Positions 9,071 to 17,962 of a stretch of 64,000 nt of DNA are shown one piece after another. This stretch comes from Benzoatithermus flavus (lineage in GTDB: Bacteria; Pseudomonadota; Alphaproteobacteria; Geminicoccales; Geminicoccaceae). The notes beneath the pieces were generated by a model, which had not been told where the DNA came from, did no database searches, and was given only the letters and a program-made list of their open reading frames with translations. The position numbers were made by a program, and so were the translations under genes. Within the stretch, counting starts at the first letter, position 1. Each line of letters opens with the position of its first letter. The stretch spans positions 124,001 through 188,000 of the forward strand of contig NZ_JBBLZC010000003.1 of NCBI RefSeq assembly GCF_037908215.1, in the 5' to 3' direction.

Positions 9071-10157
9071 GATCGAGCCGCGTCGGGAGATCTCCTGGCG
9101 GATGCTCTATCTCACGCCGTTCCTCGCCGTGCTGCTCACGGTGATGACGGGCTTCGTCGTCTTCATGTTCATGGGCTACAGCCCGCTCCAGACGCTCAAG
9201 AGCTTCTTCATCTCGCCGATCATGACGGGCTACGGCCTCGCCGAGCTCGGCGTGAAGGCGGCGCCCCTCGTCACGATCGCGGTCGGGCTCGCGATCGGCT
9301 TCCGCGCCAACGTCTGGAACATCGGCGCCGAAGGCCAGCTCACCATGGGCGCCATCGCCGGCGGCGGGATCGCGCTCGCCACCTTCGGCCAGGAGGGGAG
9401 CTGGATCCTGCCCGCCATGATGCTGGCCGGCATCCTGGGCGGCATGGCCTATGCCGCGATCCCGGCCTTCCTCAAGACCCGCTTCGAGGTCAGCGAGATC
9501 CTGACCAGCCTGATGCTGACCTATATCGCCACCCTCTTTCTCAGCATTCTGGTCTACGGGCCCTGGAAGGACCCCGAGGGCTACGGCTTTCCGCAGTCGC
9601 GCATGTTCTCGGAGGCCGCCATCGTGCCGATCGTTTGGGAGGGGACCAGGCTCCATATCGGGGCGCTGATCGCCCTCGCCGTGGCGGTGGCCGCCTGGGT
9701 GCTGATGACCCGCTCGATCATCGGCTTCGAGATCAAGGTCGTGGGCCAAGCGCCGGCCGCGGCCCGGTTCGCGGGCTTCGCCCGCAACAGGATCGTCTGG
9801 CTGTGCCTGCTCCTGAGCGGCGGGCTCGCCGGGCTCGTCGGCACCATCGAGGTCTCGGGCCCGATCGGCCAGATCATCCCGAACCTCACGCCGGGCTACG
9901 GCTTCACCGCCATCATCGTGGCGTTCCTCGGCCGCCTGCACCCCTTGGGCATCGTCCCGGCCGGGCTCCTGATCGCGCTCTCCTATATCGGCGGCGAGAA
10001 CGCGCAGGTCGAGGTCGGGCTGCCGCAAGGTGCCACGGGTCTGTTCCAGGGTATGCTCCTGTTCTTCCTGCTGGCATCCGACTTCCTCGTCCGCTACCGC
10101 ATCGTCCTCACCCGCCCCGCAGCCGCTGCACCGCGCCGGGAGGTCGCCCCCGCATGA
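9060..10157 (+). CDS. BMP-type ABC transporter permease 1
   Basis: 365 residues, strongly hydrophobic, of the branched-chain/ribose/nucleoside permease family (BPD_transp_2). The segment GFRANVWNIGAEGQLTMGAI is a hallmark of the larger permease in BMP systems. The ATG at 9060 lies inside the ATPase gene's final codons, and the end overlaps the next permease by ATGA. It forms a heterodimeric channel with permease 2 in the inner membrane. A start further upstream would lie within the ATPase gene and is not supported. Confidence 0.92.
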   Translation: MSLRIEPRREISWRMLYLTPFLAVLLTVMTGFVVFMFMGYSPLQTLKSFFISPIMTGYGLAELGVKAAPLVTIAVGLAIGFRANVWNIGAEGQLTMGAIAGGGIALATFGQEGSWILPAMMLAGILGGMAYAAIPAFLKTRFEVSEILTSLMLTYIATLFLSILVYGPWKDPEGYGFPQSRMFSEAAIVPIVWEGTRLHIGALIALAVAVAAWVLMTRSIIGFEIKVVGQAPAAARFAGFARNRIVWLCLLLSGGLAGLVGTIEVSGPIGQIIPNLTPGYGFTAIIVAFLGRLHPLGIVPAGLLIALSYIGGENAQVEVGLPQGATGLFQGMLLFFLLASDFLVRYRIVLTRPAAAAPRREVAPA

Positions 10158-11083
10158 GCCTCGATATCGTCGTTCCCGTCATCCTCACCGTCATCAGCGC
10201 GGCGACGCCCTTGCTCCTGGCCGGCATCGGCGAGCTCGTGGCCGAGCGCGCCGGGGTGCTCAATCTCGGCATCGAGGGCATGATGCTGGTGGGGGCGGTC
10301 GCCGCCTTCGCCGTCGCGCACGTCACCGGCAACTACATGCTCGCGATCCTGGTGGCGGCCATGGCCGGAGCGCTGCTCGCCCTGATCTTCGGCGTGCTGA
10401 CGCTGACGCTGGTGAGCAACCAGGTCGCGACCGGCTTGGCACTCACCCTCTTCGGCATCGGCCTCAGCGCTCTCGCCGGTGCCGGCTTCGTCGGCTCGCC
10501 GATCGCACCGCTCCCGAAGCTCGAGATCCCGGGTCTGTCGGAGCTGCCCTTCATCGGTCCGATCCTGTTCCATCAGGACGTTCTGGTCTATCTCTCGGTA
10601 GCGCTCACACTCGGCGTGATCTGGTTCCTCAAGCGCACCCGGGCCGGCATGATCTTACGTGCCTGTGGCGATTCGGACGTCTCGGCGCACTCGATCGGCT
10701 ACGACGTGATCAGGATCCGCTATCTCGCCGTGCTGTTCGGCGGGGTCACGAGCGGGCTCGCCGGCGCTTATCTCTCGCTCGCCTACACGCCGATGTGGGT
10801 CGAGAACATGACCGCGGGCCGCGGTTGGATCGCGCTCGGCCTCGTCGTGTTCTCCTCATGGCGCCCCTTGCGTCTCCTGGGCGGGGCGTACCTCTTCGGC
10901 GGCGTCACCATCCTTCAGCTCTACGTGCAGGGCATGGGCGGGATCGGCGTGCCGGCGCAGGTGCTCTCGATGCTGCCCTACATCGCCACCATCGTCGTGC
11001 TCACGATCATTTCCGCGGGACCGTGGCGTGGCAGGCTTGACGCGCCGGCCTGCTTGGGCAAGCCCTTCCGGCCAGCCACCTGA
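10154..11083 (+). CDS. BMP-type ABC transporter permease 2
   Basis: 309 residues, mostly membrane segments, with ERAGVLNLGIEGMMLVGA near residue 30, the counterpart motif of the second permease in nucleoside BMP systems. Translation is coupled to permease 1 through an ATGA overlap. A 47-bp gap with a Shine-Dalgarno precedes the binding-protein gene, so the importer genes run ATPase, permease, permease, binding protein. Confidence 0.92.
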   Translation: MSLDIVVPVILTVISAATPLLLAGIGELVAERAGVLNLGIEGMMLVGAVAAFAVAHVTGNYMLAILVAAMAGALLALIFGVLTLTLVSNQVATGLALTLFGIGLSALAGAGFVGSPIAPLPKLEIPGLSELPFIGPILFHQDVLVYLSVALTLGVIWFLKRTRAGMILRACGDSDVSAHSIGYDVIRIRYLAVLFGGVTSGLAGAYLSLAYTPMWVENMTAGRGWIALGLVVFSSWRPLRLLGGAYLFGGVTILQLYVQGMGGIGVPAQVLSMLPYIATIVVLTIISAGPWRGRLDAPACLGKPFRPAT

Positions 11084-11130
11084 GGTTCGATCGACGCTCG
11101 AGGTCGTTCAGCGTGAGGGAGAGAAGAACC

Positions 11131-12216
11131 ATGTCGTTGCATCTCCGGCGCCGCAGCTTCGTGCTGGGCAGCGCCGCCACCGGCCTAGGTCTGGCCGCCG
11201 GCGTGCGCCCGGTCTTCAGCGCCGACGCGCCCTTGAAGGTGGGCTTCGTCTATGTCGGCCCGGCCACCGACAATGGCTGGTCCTACCGCCACGACGTGGC
11301 GCGAAAGGAGGTCGAGGCGGCCTTCCCCGGCAAGGTGACGACGAGCTTCGTCGAGAACGTGCCGGAAGGCCCCGACGCCGAGCGCGTCATCCGCCAGCTC
11401 GCCTCCTCCGGCCACGGTTTGATCTTCACGACCTCGTTCGGGTTCATGAACCCGACGCTCAAGGTGGCGAAGGCGTTCCCGAAGGTGAAGTTCGAGCACG
11501 CCACGGGCTATCAGACGACGCCCAACGTCGCGGTCTACAACGCCCGCTTCTACGAGGGCCGCACCGTCATCGGCACGATCGCCGGCATGATGAGCAAGTC
11601 CGGCACGATCGGCTATCTCGGCTCGTTCCCGATTCCCGAGGTGGTGATGGGCATCAACGCCTTCACCCTCGCTGCCCAGAAGATCAACCCGAACATCAAG
11701 ACCAAGGTGGTCTGGGTGAACTCCTGGCACGATCCGGGCAAGGAGGCCGACGCCGCCAAAACCCTGATCGACCAGGGTTGCGACATTCTCTCCCAGCACA
11801 CCGACAGCGCCGCTCCCTTGCAGGTGGCCGAGCAGCGCGGCGTGCACGGCTTCGGCCAGGCCGCCGACCAGAGCGCCTTCGCGCCCAAGGGCCAGCTCAC
11901 CGCTATCGTCGACAACTGGGGCCCCTACTACATCGAGCGCGTCAAGGCCGTGCTCGACGGCACGTGGAAGACCCACAACATCTGGCATGGCCTCAAGGAG
12001 GGCATGGTCTCGATCGCACCCTACGGGCCGGACGTACCCGAGGACGTCAAGGCCGCGGCCGAGAAGGTGAAGGCCGACATCGCCGCCGGCACCCGCCATC
12101 CATTCGAGGGCCCGATCAAGGACCAGAAGGGGCAGGTGCGCATCCCCGAGGGCAAGCATGCCACCGACGAGGAGCTCTTGAAGATGGACTGGTACGTCGA
12201 GGGCGTGCAGGCCTGA
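11131..12216 (+). CDS. BMP-family ABC transporter substrate-binding protein
   Basis: 361 residues; the periplasmic ligand receptor for the importer encoded upstream. The N-terminus has RRRSFVLGSAATGLGLAAG, a twin-arginine type signal (RR-x-F-x-L), with a likely cleavage after FSADA. The mature part shows VGFVYVGPATDNGWSY, typical of Bmp/Med-family nucleoside receptors. No lipobox cysteine is seen, so it is probably soluble. ATG 11131 is preceded by GAGGGAGAG; an upstream alternative at 11113 would put charged residues before the signal. Ligand is inferred to be a purine from the operon context. Confidence 0.9.
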   Translation: MSLHLRRRSFVLGSAATGLGLAAGVRPVFSADAPLKVGFVYVGPATDNGWSYRHDVARKEVEAAFPGKVTTSFVENVPEGPDAERVIRQLASSGHGLIFTTSFGFMNPTLKVAKAFPKVKFEHATGYQTTPNVAVYNARFYEGRTVIGTIAGMMSKSGTIGYLGSFPIPEVVMGINAFTLAAQKINPNIKTKVVWVNSWHDPGKEADAAKTLIDQGCDILSQHTDSAAPLQVAEQRGVHGFGQAADQSAFAPKGQLTAIVDNWGPYYIERVKAVLDGTWKTHNIWHGLKEGMVSIAPYGPDVPEDVKAAAEKVKADIAAGTRHPFEGPIKDQKGQVRIPEGKHATDEELLKMDWYVEGVQA

Positions 12217-12224
12217 GACAGCGA

Positions 12225-12250
12225 GGAGGGAGCGGTGGCGCGCTCCCTTC
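12225..12250 (+). terminator. Candidate terminator hairpin after the BMP importer
   Basis: GGGAGCG (12228-12234) pairs perfectly with CGCTCCC (12241-12247) around a six-base loop, and flanking bases extend the stem. It lies 11 bp after the BMP stop codon and between convergent genes. There is only a weak T run, so termination is inferred from position and stem strength. Confidence 0.5.
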
Positions 12251-12404
12251 CGAGCCGTTCCCGCCGTGCGCTCGGCCGTCGGCACGCCGCAGAGAGCTCG
12301 ACGCATACGACCGCGGTTGTTCGGCGCTCGGCCCGTCCGGAACTTCCCCTCGACGACGCCACGGCACCCGGAAGCCATCCGGGCCGTCATGGCTGCCGAC
12401 CGGC

Positions 12405-13763
12405 TCAGTTCAGCTCGACCAGGTCCTCCCGGATCCAGCCGAGCGGCTCGTCGGCGCCTACCTGGATCCAGGTGTCGCGCCGTTGCAGGACGGCGAGGCT
12501 GTCGCCCCGGCGAGCACGGCCGACGACGGCGGCATCCGCCTTCGGTTTCGCACGGATGTTGGCGGCATCGACCCGGACGATCGCCTTCGTCGGGCTCACC
12601 GCCGGGAGCGTGGGATATGAGGCGGCGGGCGGCGGTGCATCGGCAGCACCGGGCCGGCCGGTGAGAAGGTGTACGATTTCCAGGGGGATGGCGCCGCGGA
12701 GGAGGCCGGGGTTCGCGACGAGGAGCGCCGTCAGGCCGGCTGCCGCCAGCGCCGCCAGGTCGGCGAGCGGGAACCAGAGCAGGCGGTGCTCCGTCTGCGG
12801 TGGCACCACCGCGATGCCGGGTACGGGCCGCGTCGGATCGCCTGCCGGCTCGGGCGCTGCAGCGCTCGCCGCCATGGCCTCGCGGCTGCGTGCCGCGAGG
12901 CGGTCGAGTTCGCGCCGATAGGCGTCGTAGGCGTCGCCGAAGGCGAGGGCGGCCGCTGCATCGCCGGCGAGAAAGGTGCCGGATGCGCTGCCAGGAACGC
13001 TCCAGCGAAGCAGTGCTGCGTGCGGCAACCGCTCCACCTTCAGCACGAGCTCGCGCGGGTCGAGCGGCACGAATGCCTCGTCACGGCGCTCGAGCAGGGC
13101 CAGGCCCGGCAGGAGGTGGAGGCCATCGCCCCTGGCGCTCGCGGGCAGGCGCAGGCTTTGCTCGCCGGCCACGAGCACGGGCCCGGTCCCGACGCGTTCG
13201 AGCCGGACCGAAGCCGGCTTTCCCTGCCGGCCGCTGGCACCGGTCGCGGTCGTCACGAGGTCGACCGCCTCCTCGGCCAGACGATCGAAGCTCCTCCCGA
13301 GGCGGGCGAACGCGGCCCGCGCGGCAGGGTCCAGATCGATGCGGACCGGCACGGCGCAGCGCTCCAGCTCCTGCCGTGCCGCATGGAGCTGGAGTTCGGC
13401 CTCGCGCACCCGCTGCTGCAGGGTCTCGAGCGCCGGCCACATCAAAAGGCGCACCACGACGAGGCTCGCCGCCTGCAGCACGAGTTGCGCCCGCTCCCGC
13501 CGCTGGTCAGCGGCGTGCATGGCCTGCCGCAGCCTCTTCCGGCGCAACAGGCACTCGTCGAGCATGCGGGCGAGCGGAACGAGGCCGGTGCTCGCTTCCG
13601 GCGCTTCCGCATCCGGCCGGCGCCAGCCGCGGAGGCCGCCCTTCTTGCCGCCGCTGCCGATGGCACCGGCGAGCCCTTCGACCGTGGCGCTGACGCCGCC
13701 CTCGCCGAAGCGCACCCGCACGCCGGGCAGCGACGTGGCGCCCATGCCTGACTGAAAGCTCAT
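12405..13763 (-). CDS. Uncharacterised protein with C-terminal SH3b domain
   Basis: 452 residues. The N-terminal ~35 residues contain PGVRVRFGEGGVSATVEG, reminiscent of DUF4236-type leaders. The middle part is Arg/Ala/Leu-rich and probably helical with coiled-coil character (residues ~70-190). A hydrophobic segment, near residue 345, could span the membrane. The last ~65 residues resemble a bacterial SH3 domain (VDAANIRAKPKADAAVVG, then WIQVGADEPLGWI). Function unknown; SH3b domains often bind cell-wall peptides or protein partners. ATG 13763 is used; a TTG at 13784 would add seven residues. No strong ribosome binding site was seen for either. Confidence 0.65.
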   Translation of the reverse strand: MSFQSGMGATSLPGVRVRFGEGGVSATVEGLAGAIGSGGKKGGLRGWRRPDAEAPEASTGLVPLARMLDECLLRRKRLRQAMHAADQRRERAQLVLQAASLVVVRLLMWPALETLQQRVREAELQLHAARQELERCAVPVRIDLDPAARAAFARLGRSFDRLAEEAVDLVTTATGASGRQGKPASVRLERVGTGPVLVAGEQSLRLPASARGDGLHLLPGLALLERRDEAFVPLDPRELVLKVERLPHAALLRWSVPGSASGTFLAGDAAAALAFGDAYDAYRRELDRLAARSREAMAASAAAPEPAGDPTRPVPGIAVVPPQTEHRLLWFPLADLAALAAAGLTALLVANPGLLRGAIPLEIVHLLTGRPGAADAPPPAASYPTLPAVSPTKAIVRVDAANIRAKPKADAAVVGRARRGDSLAVLQRRDTWIQVGADEPLGWIREDLVELN

Positions 13764-13974
13764 GAACCGAATCCGCCGTGCCAACCGTCACGGTCGAGGC
13801 GGTTCCCCTCCTCGGAACCCCGGTGGGGGACACACGCCATGCTCGACCGAACCGTTATCGCACGACACCATAGGTCATCCGAGACGGTTGACAACGGGGC
13901 ATCGGCCCATACGGGCAGTACGCCGCGGTTCGCTCCGACGGAAAAGGCTCGATGCTATAACTGGTTGCGTCCGC

Positions 13975-14214
13975 TCAGCCCGTAGCCGTGGTCGGCGCGG
14001 CCGAGGCCCGGTTCCGTACCAACATACGCAGATCCTCGAGCATGGCGCGGGCGGAAGCAGGCTCCAGCCCGTCGCTGCGCCACAGGAGGGTCATGATCGG
14101 ATCGTCGAGGAGCTCGTCCAGGCAAGGCTCGCCGCTCTCCGGCCGTTTCCAGGTCCGCTCGCCACGAGTCGAGATCAGGGCCTGCGCCCGTCGGTCATCA
14201 GCCTGGTGCCACAT
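13975..14214 (-). CDS. Small conserved alphaproteobacterial-type protein
   Basis: 79 residues from ATG 14214. The core CLDELLDDPIMTLLWRSDGL followed by a basic helix resembles short hypothetical proteins with the DPI...RSDG pattern that I associate with Alphaproteobacteria; I cannot name a function. It looks soluble and lacks a signal peptide. It is alone on its strand, upstream of the SH3b gene and downstream of the LysR gene. A TTG at 14235 would give a slightly longer version. Confidence 0.6.
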   Translation of the reverse strand: MWHQADDRRAQALISTRGERTWKRPESGEPCLDELLDDPIMTLLWRSDGLEPASARAMLEDLRMLVRNRASAAPTTATG

Positions 14215-14341
14215 GGATCGGCGCCTCGGTTCCAAGCATTTTAACCTCTGTTGGTGTTATAGCAGCGCGTCCCCTTTTTGGGTCCTGAAAGCTTCCCAAG
14301 GAAAACGTTTTGTGGCCTGCCGGTCCCGTTCCCGATCCGGC

Positions 14342-15277
14342 TCAGGCAGCCGCGGCCGGCGGCAGCAGGCCGGCGCTCTGGCGGGCGATGATGCCGCCCA
14401 CCTCCTCGACCATGAAATCGGCGAAGACCTTCACCTTGGGAGGCAAGAGGCGGCGGTGGGGATAGACCACGGCGAGCGTCGCCGGCTCGGGCGGGGCATC
14501 CGGCAGGATCCGCAGGAGCCGGCCGGAGCGCAGATGCTCGGCGATCTCGAATACCGGCTTCATGACGATGCCCTGCCCGAGCAGGGCCCATTCGGTGAGC
14601 ACGTCGCCGTCGTCGGCGTCGAACCGCCCGGCCACGGGCAGCGTCACCGGCCCTTCGGCCGTGCGCAGGGTCCAGCGATATTGCTGCGAGCCGGGAAAGC
14701 GCAGGAGCAGGCACTGGTGCTCGAGCAGATCCTCGGGCCGCTCGGGAACCCCGTGCGCCGCCAGATATTCGGGTGCCGCGCACAGAACGCGCGGGCAGTC
14801 GGCGATCTTGCGCGCGATCAGACTGGAATCGGTCAGCACCGCGAGCCGGATCGCGACATCCACGGCCTCGCGCAGCAGGTCGAGCAGATGATCGGAGAGG
14901 CGGAGTCGCACGCCGATCTGCGGGTAGCGGGCCTGGAACACCGGCACCAGGGGAGCGAGGATGCGGCGGCCGAAGCCGAGCGGGGCCGTGACCCGGAGGT
15001 TGCCCTTGGGCGTGCCACCACTGTCGGCGACCACACTCTCGGCGTGCGCCACGGCGGCCAGCACCTCCTGGCAGGCCTCATAGAACGCGGCCCCCTGCTC
15101 GGTGGGCTGGACCTGGCGGGTGGTACGATTCAGGAGCCGAACGCCCAGATGCTGCTCGAGCTGCTGCAGGCGGTGGCTCACCACCGCCGGCGACAGGCGG
15201 AGATGGCGGCCGGCGGCCGAGAGGCTGCCGAGCTCGACCACCCGCGTGAACACCTGCATGTTCTCGAGGAGCGACAT
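14342..15277 (-). CDS. LysR-family transcriptional regulator
   Basis: 311 residues. The N-terminal winged helix-turn-helix covers residues ~1-60 (MQVFTRVVELGSLSAAGRHL, then SPAVVSHRLQQLEQHLG), followed by a linker helix and a periplasmic-binding-protein-like effector domain, as in the CrgA/DmlR branch. It is divergent from puuD, the usual layout for a LysR regulator controlling its neighbour, with 147 bp between the start codons. It is therefore a likely regulator of urate and guanine catabolism; the inducer is unknown. Confidence 0.88.
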   Translation of the reverse strand: MSLLENMQVFTRVVELGSLSAAGRHLRLSPAVVSHRLQQLEQHLGVRLLNRTTRQVQPTEQGAAFYEACQEVLAAVAHAESVVADSGGTPKGNLRVTAPLGFGRRILAPLVPVFQARYPQIGVRLRLSDHLLDLLREAVDVAIRLAVLTDSSLIARKIADCPRVLCAAPEYLAAHGVPERPEDLLEHQCLLLRFPGSQQYRWTLRTAEGPVTLPVAGRFDADDGDVLTEWALLGQGIVMKPVFEIAEHLRSGRLLRILPDAPPEPATLAVVYPHRRLLPPKVKVFADFMVEEVGGIIARQSAGLLPPAAAA

Positions 15278-15333
15278 CGCGAACCCCCGCTCCGGCCCAT
15301 TGTTCGCTTCCGTTTGAAGATCCTACGCTACGC

Positions 15334-15346
15334 CCGTGGTTCACGG
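15334..15346. promoter_or_regulatory. Inverted repeat in the lysR-puuD intergenic region
   Basis: CCGTG (15334-15338) and CACGG (15342-15346) form a perfect inverted repeat with a three-base spacer, midway between the divergent lysR and puuD starts. It is a possible operator for the LysR protein. It is short and the region is GC-rich, so chance is not excluded. Confidence 0.3.
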
Positions 15347-15424
15347 CCGCAACCCCGGGCGTTAGAGGGGTCCGCAGCCTGGAAAGGCTCGGAGTGTCCG
15401 ACGCAACGAGGGAGGGGCGGCCCC

Positions 15425-16633
15425 ATGGTGGAGCCGGTGATGTGGGAATGGCTGAGCCTCGGCGTGCGCTGGCTGCACGTCATTGCCGGGATCGCCTGGA
15501 TCGGCAGCTCGTTCTACTTCGTCCACCTCGATTCCAGCCTGAAGCCGCGGCCGGGCCTGCCGGAAGGGGCCGGTGGCGAGGCCTGGCAGGTGCACGGCGG
15601 CGGCTTCTACCACATGGTCAAGTATCTCGTGGCACCCGCGCGGATGCCGGAGGATCTCACCTGGTTCAAGTGGGAAGCCTACACCACCTGGCTCTCCGGC
15701 TTCGCGCTCCTCGTCGTCGTCTACTACTTCTCGGCCGAGCTCTACCTGATCGACCCGGCCGTGCTGGCGCTTCCGGCCTGGGGCGCGGTGCTCGTCAGCG
15801 TCGTCGGCCTCACGCTCGGCTGGCTGGTCTACGACGGCTTGTGCAAGTCGCCGCTCGGCCGCAACGACGCCGCGCTGTTCGGCGTTCTCTTCCTCTACCT
15901 CCTCGTCCTGGCTTATGGCTTCACCCACGTCTTCAGCGGCCGCGGCGCCTACATGCAGATGGGGGCGCTCACCGGCACCATGATGGTGGCGAACGTCTTC
16001 CTCATCATCATCCCGAACCAGCGCAAGGTGGTGGCCGACCTGATCGCCGGCCGGCAGCCCGACCCGGCGCTGGGCGCCGCCGCCAAGCAGCGCTCGATGC
16101 ACAACTCCTATCTCACGCTGCCGGTCGTGTTCGTGATGATCAGCAACCACTACCCGCTCGCCTTCGCGAGTCGCTGGAACTGGCTGATCTTCGGCCTGGT
16201 GCTGGTCGTGGGTGCCGCCATCCGCCACTTCTTCATCGTCCGCCACAAGGGCCTGCCCTCGCCCTGGTGGACCTGGGGTGTCGCGACCGCCGGCATGCTG
16301 GCGATCGTGCTGCTGAGCGCCGCCGGCCCGGCCGGTGCCGGCAGCACCGCGGCAGCGCCCGCGGACGGGCCCGTGAGCTTCGCCGAGGCCGAGGAGGTGG
16401 TGATCAGCCGTTGCTCGATGTGCCACGCCGAGGAGCCGGCCTGGGAGGGCGTGCCCGTGCCGCCCAAGGGTGTCATGCTGGACACGCCCGAACGCATCCG
16501 ACTCCATGCGCGGGACATCGCGTTGCAGGCGGTGATGACCCATGCCATGCCGCCCGGCAACCTCACCGAGATCACGCCCGAGGAGCGGCAGGTCCTGGCC
16601 GCCTGGATCGCCTCGGGTGCGAAGGCCGAGTAA
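15425..16633 (+). CDS. puuD: Membrane-bound urate oxidase (urate hydroxylase) PuuD with cytochrome c domain
   Basis: 402 residues. Oxidises urate to 5-hydroxyisourate, passing electrons to the respiratory chain instead of O2. About eight membrane segments cover residues 1-300, with WLHVIAGIAWIGSSFYFVHL at the start and the histidine-containing HGGGFYHMVKYL region. The C-terminal ~90 residues are an exported cytochrome c domain with a CSMCH haem site near residue 332 and a distal AMPPGN methionine. ATG 15425 follows a GAGGGAGGGG stretch. It supplies the step between xanthine dehydrogenase and HIU hydrolase, both encoded nearby. The family was defined in Agrobacterium; the assignment here is by motif. 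Confidence 0.92.
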   Translation: MVEPVMWEWLSLGVRWLHVIAGIAWIGSSFYFVHLDSSLKPRPGLPEGAGGEAWQVHGGGFYHMVKYLVAPARMPEDLTWFKWEAYTTWLSGFALLVVVYYFSAELYLIDPAVLALPAWGAVLVSVVGLTLGWLVYDGLCKSPLGRNDAALFGVLFLYLLVLAYGFTHVFSGRGAYMQMGALTGTMMVANVFLIIIPNQRKVVADLIAGRQPDPALGAAAKQRSMHNSYLTLPVVFVMISNHYPLAFASRWNWLIFGLVLVVGAAIRHFFIVRHKGLPSPWWTWGVATAGMLAIVLLSAAGPAGAGSTAAAPADGPVSFAEAEEVVISRCSMCHAEEPAWEGVPVPPKGVMLDTPERIRLHARDIALQAVMTHAMPPGNLTEITPEERQVLAAWIASGAKAE

Positions 16634-16651
16634 GGGCAGAGGCAGCACGCC

Positions 16652-17962
16652 ATGACCACGATCCGGGCCGTCCGCGGCCGCGTTCTCACCTTCCTCGACG
16701 ACCCGGCGCTCGTCGGCCCCAAAGCGAGCCATCGCTACCTCGCCGACGGCGTGGTCGCGATCCGGGACGGGCGCATCGCGGCGGTGGGGTCGGCCGACGA
16801 GGTGTTGGCAACGCTTCCGGCCGACACACCGGTCGACCACCATCCCGACCATCTCGTCCTGCCCGGCCTGATCGACACCCACATCCACTACCCGCAGAGC
16901 CGGGTGATCGCCTCCTACGGTGCCCAGCTCCTGGAGTGGCTGCAGAAATACACCTTCGTCGAGGAGCAGAAGCTGAAGGACCCGGCGCACGCCGCCGCGG
17001 TCGCCACCTTCTTCCTGGACGAGTTGTTCCGGAACGGCACCACCACCGCCGTCGTCTACTGCACGGTTCATCCCGAATCGGTCGAGGCCTTCTTCGCCGA
17101 GAGCCATCGCCGCAACGCGCGGATGATCGCCGGCAAGGTGATGATGGACCGGGGCGCTCCGGCAGGGCTGCTCGACACGGCCGAGCGCGGCTACCGCGAG
17201 AGCAAGGAGCTGCTGCAGCGCTGGCACGGAATCGGGCGTCAGCTCTACGCGATCACGCCGCGCTTCGCGATCACCTCGACGGAAGCGCAGCTCGAGGCCG
17301 CGGGCGCGCTCGTGCGCGAGCATTCCGATGCCTGGCTCCAGACCCATCTCAGCGAGAACCTCGCCGAGATCGCGCTCGCGAAGGAGCTGTTCCCGTGGGC
17401 GAGGAGCTACACCGATATCTACGACCGCTACGGGCTCCTGGGCCCGCGATCGCTCTTCGGCCACTGCATCCATCTCGGCGAGGACGAGCTCGCCCGCCTG
17501 TCCGCGACCGGCTCGGTCGCCGTGTTCTGCCCGACCTCGAACTTGTTCATCGGCTCCGGCCTGTTCGATATGGCGAAGCTGCGCGATGCCGCCCGGCCGG
17601 TGCGGGTGAGCCTCGCCACCGATGTCGGTGGCGGGACCAGCTACTCGATGCTGCGGACCGCCGCCGAGGCCTACAAGGTGCTGCAGCTCCGCCGCCAGAA
17701 CCTGCCGGCCCTGGACGCCTTCTACCTCATGACGCTCGGCAACGCCCGAGCGCTCGGCCTCGATGACCGGATCGGCGCGCTCCGGCCCGGCCACGAGGCC
17801 GACCTCGTCGTGCTCGACGCCCGTGCCACCCCCGCCATGGCGCACCGGATGGAATCGGTGCGGGGCGATCTCGCCGAGGAGCTGTTCGTGCTGATGACGC
17901 TCGGCGACGACCGCGCCGTGCGCGCGACCTACGTGGCCGGCGAGAAGGTGCATGCCGCCTAG
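16652..17962 (+). CDS. guaD: Guanine deaminase
   Basis: 436 residues of the amidohydrolase superfamily; deaminates guanine to xanthine, feeding xanthine dehydrogenase. Metal-binding motifs are visible: PGLIDTHIHYPQS (HxH) near residue 70, QTHLSEN near 230, HCIHL near 270 and SLATDVGGG near 325. It starts 18 bp after puuD and is probably co-transcribed with it. The last 11 bases overlap the following GNAT gene. Guanine deaminase specificity (versus other amidohydrolases) is supported by YPQSRVIASYGAQLLEWLQ, a typical GuaD segment. Confidence 0.93.
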   Translation: MTTIRAVRGRVLTFLDDPALVGPKASHRYLADGVVAIRDGRIAAVGSADEVLATLPADTPVDHHPDHLVLPGLIDTHIHYPQSRVIASYGAQLLEWLQKYTFVEEQKLKDPAHAAAVATFFLDELFRNGTTTAVVYCTVHPESVEAFFAESHRRNARMIAGKVMMDRGAPAGLLDTAERGYRESKELLQRWHGIGRQLYAITPRFAITSTEAQLEAAGALVREHSDAWLQTHLSENLAEIALAKELFPWARSYTDIYDRYGLLGPRSLFGHCIHLGEDELARLSATGSVAVFCPTSNLFIGSGLFDMAKLRDAARPVRVSLATDVGGGTSYSMLRTAAEAYKVLQLRRQNLPALDAFYLMTLGNARALGLDDRIGALRPGHEADLVVLDARATPAMAHRMESVRGDLAEELFVLMTLGDDRAVRATYVAGEKVHAA

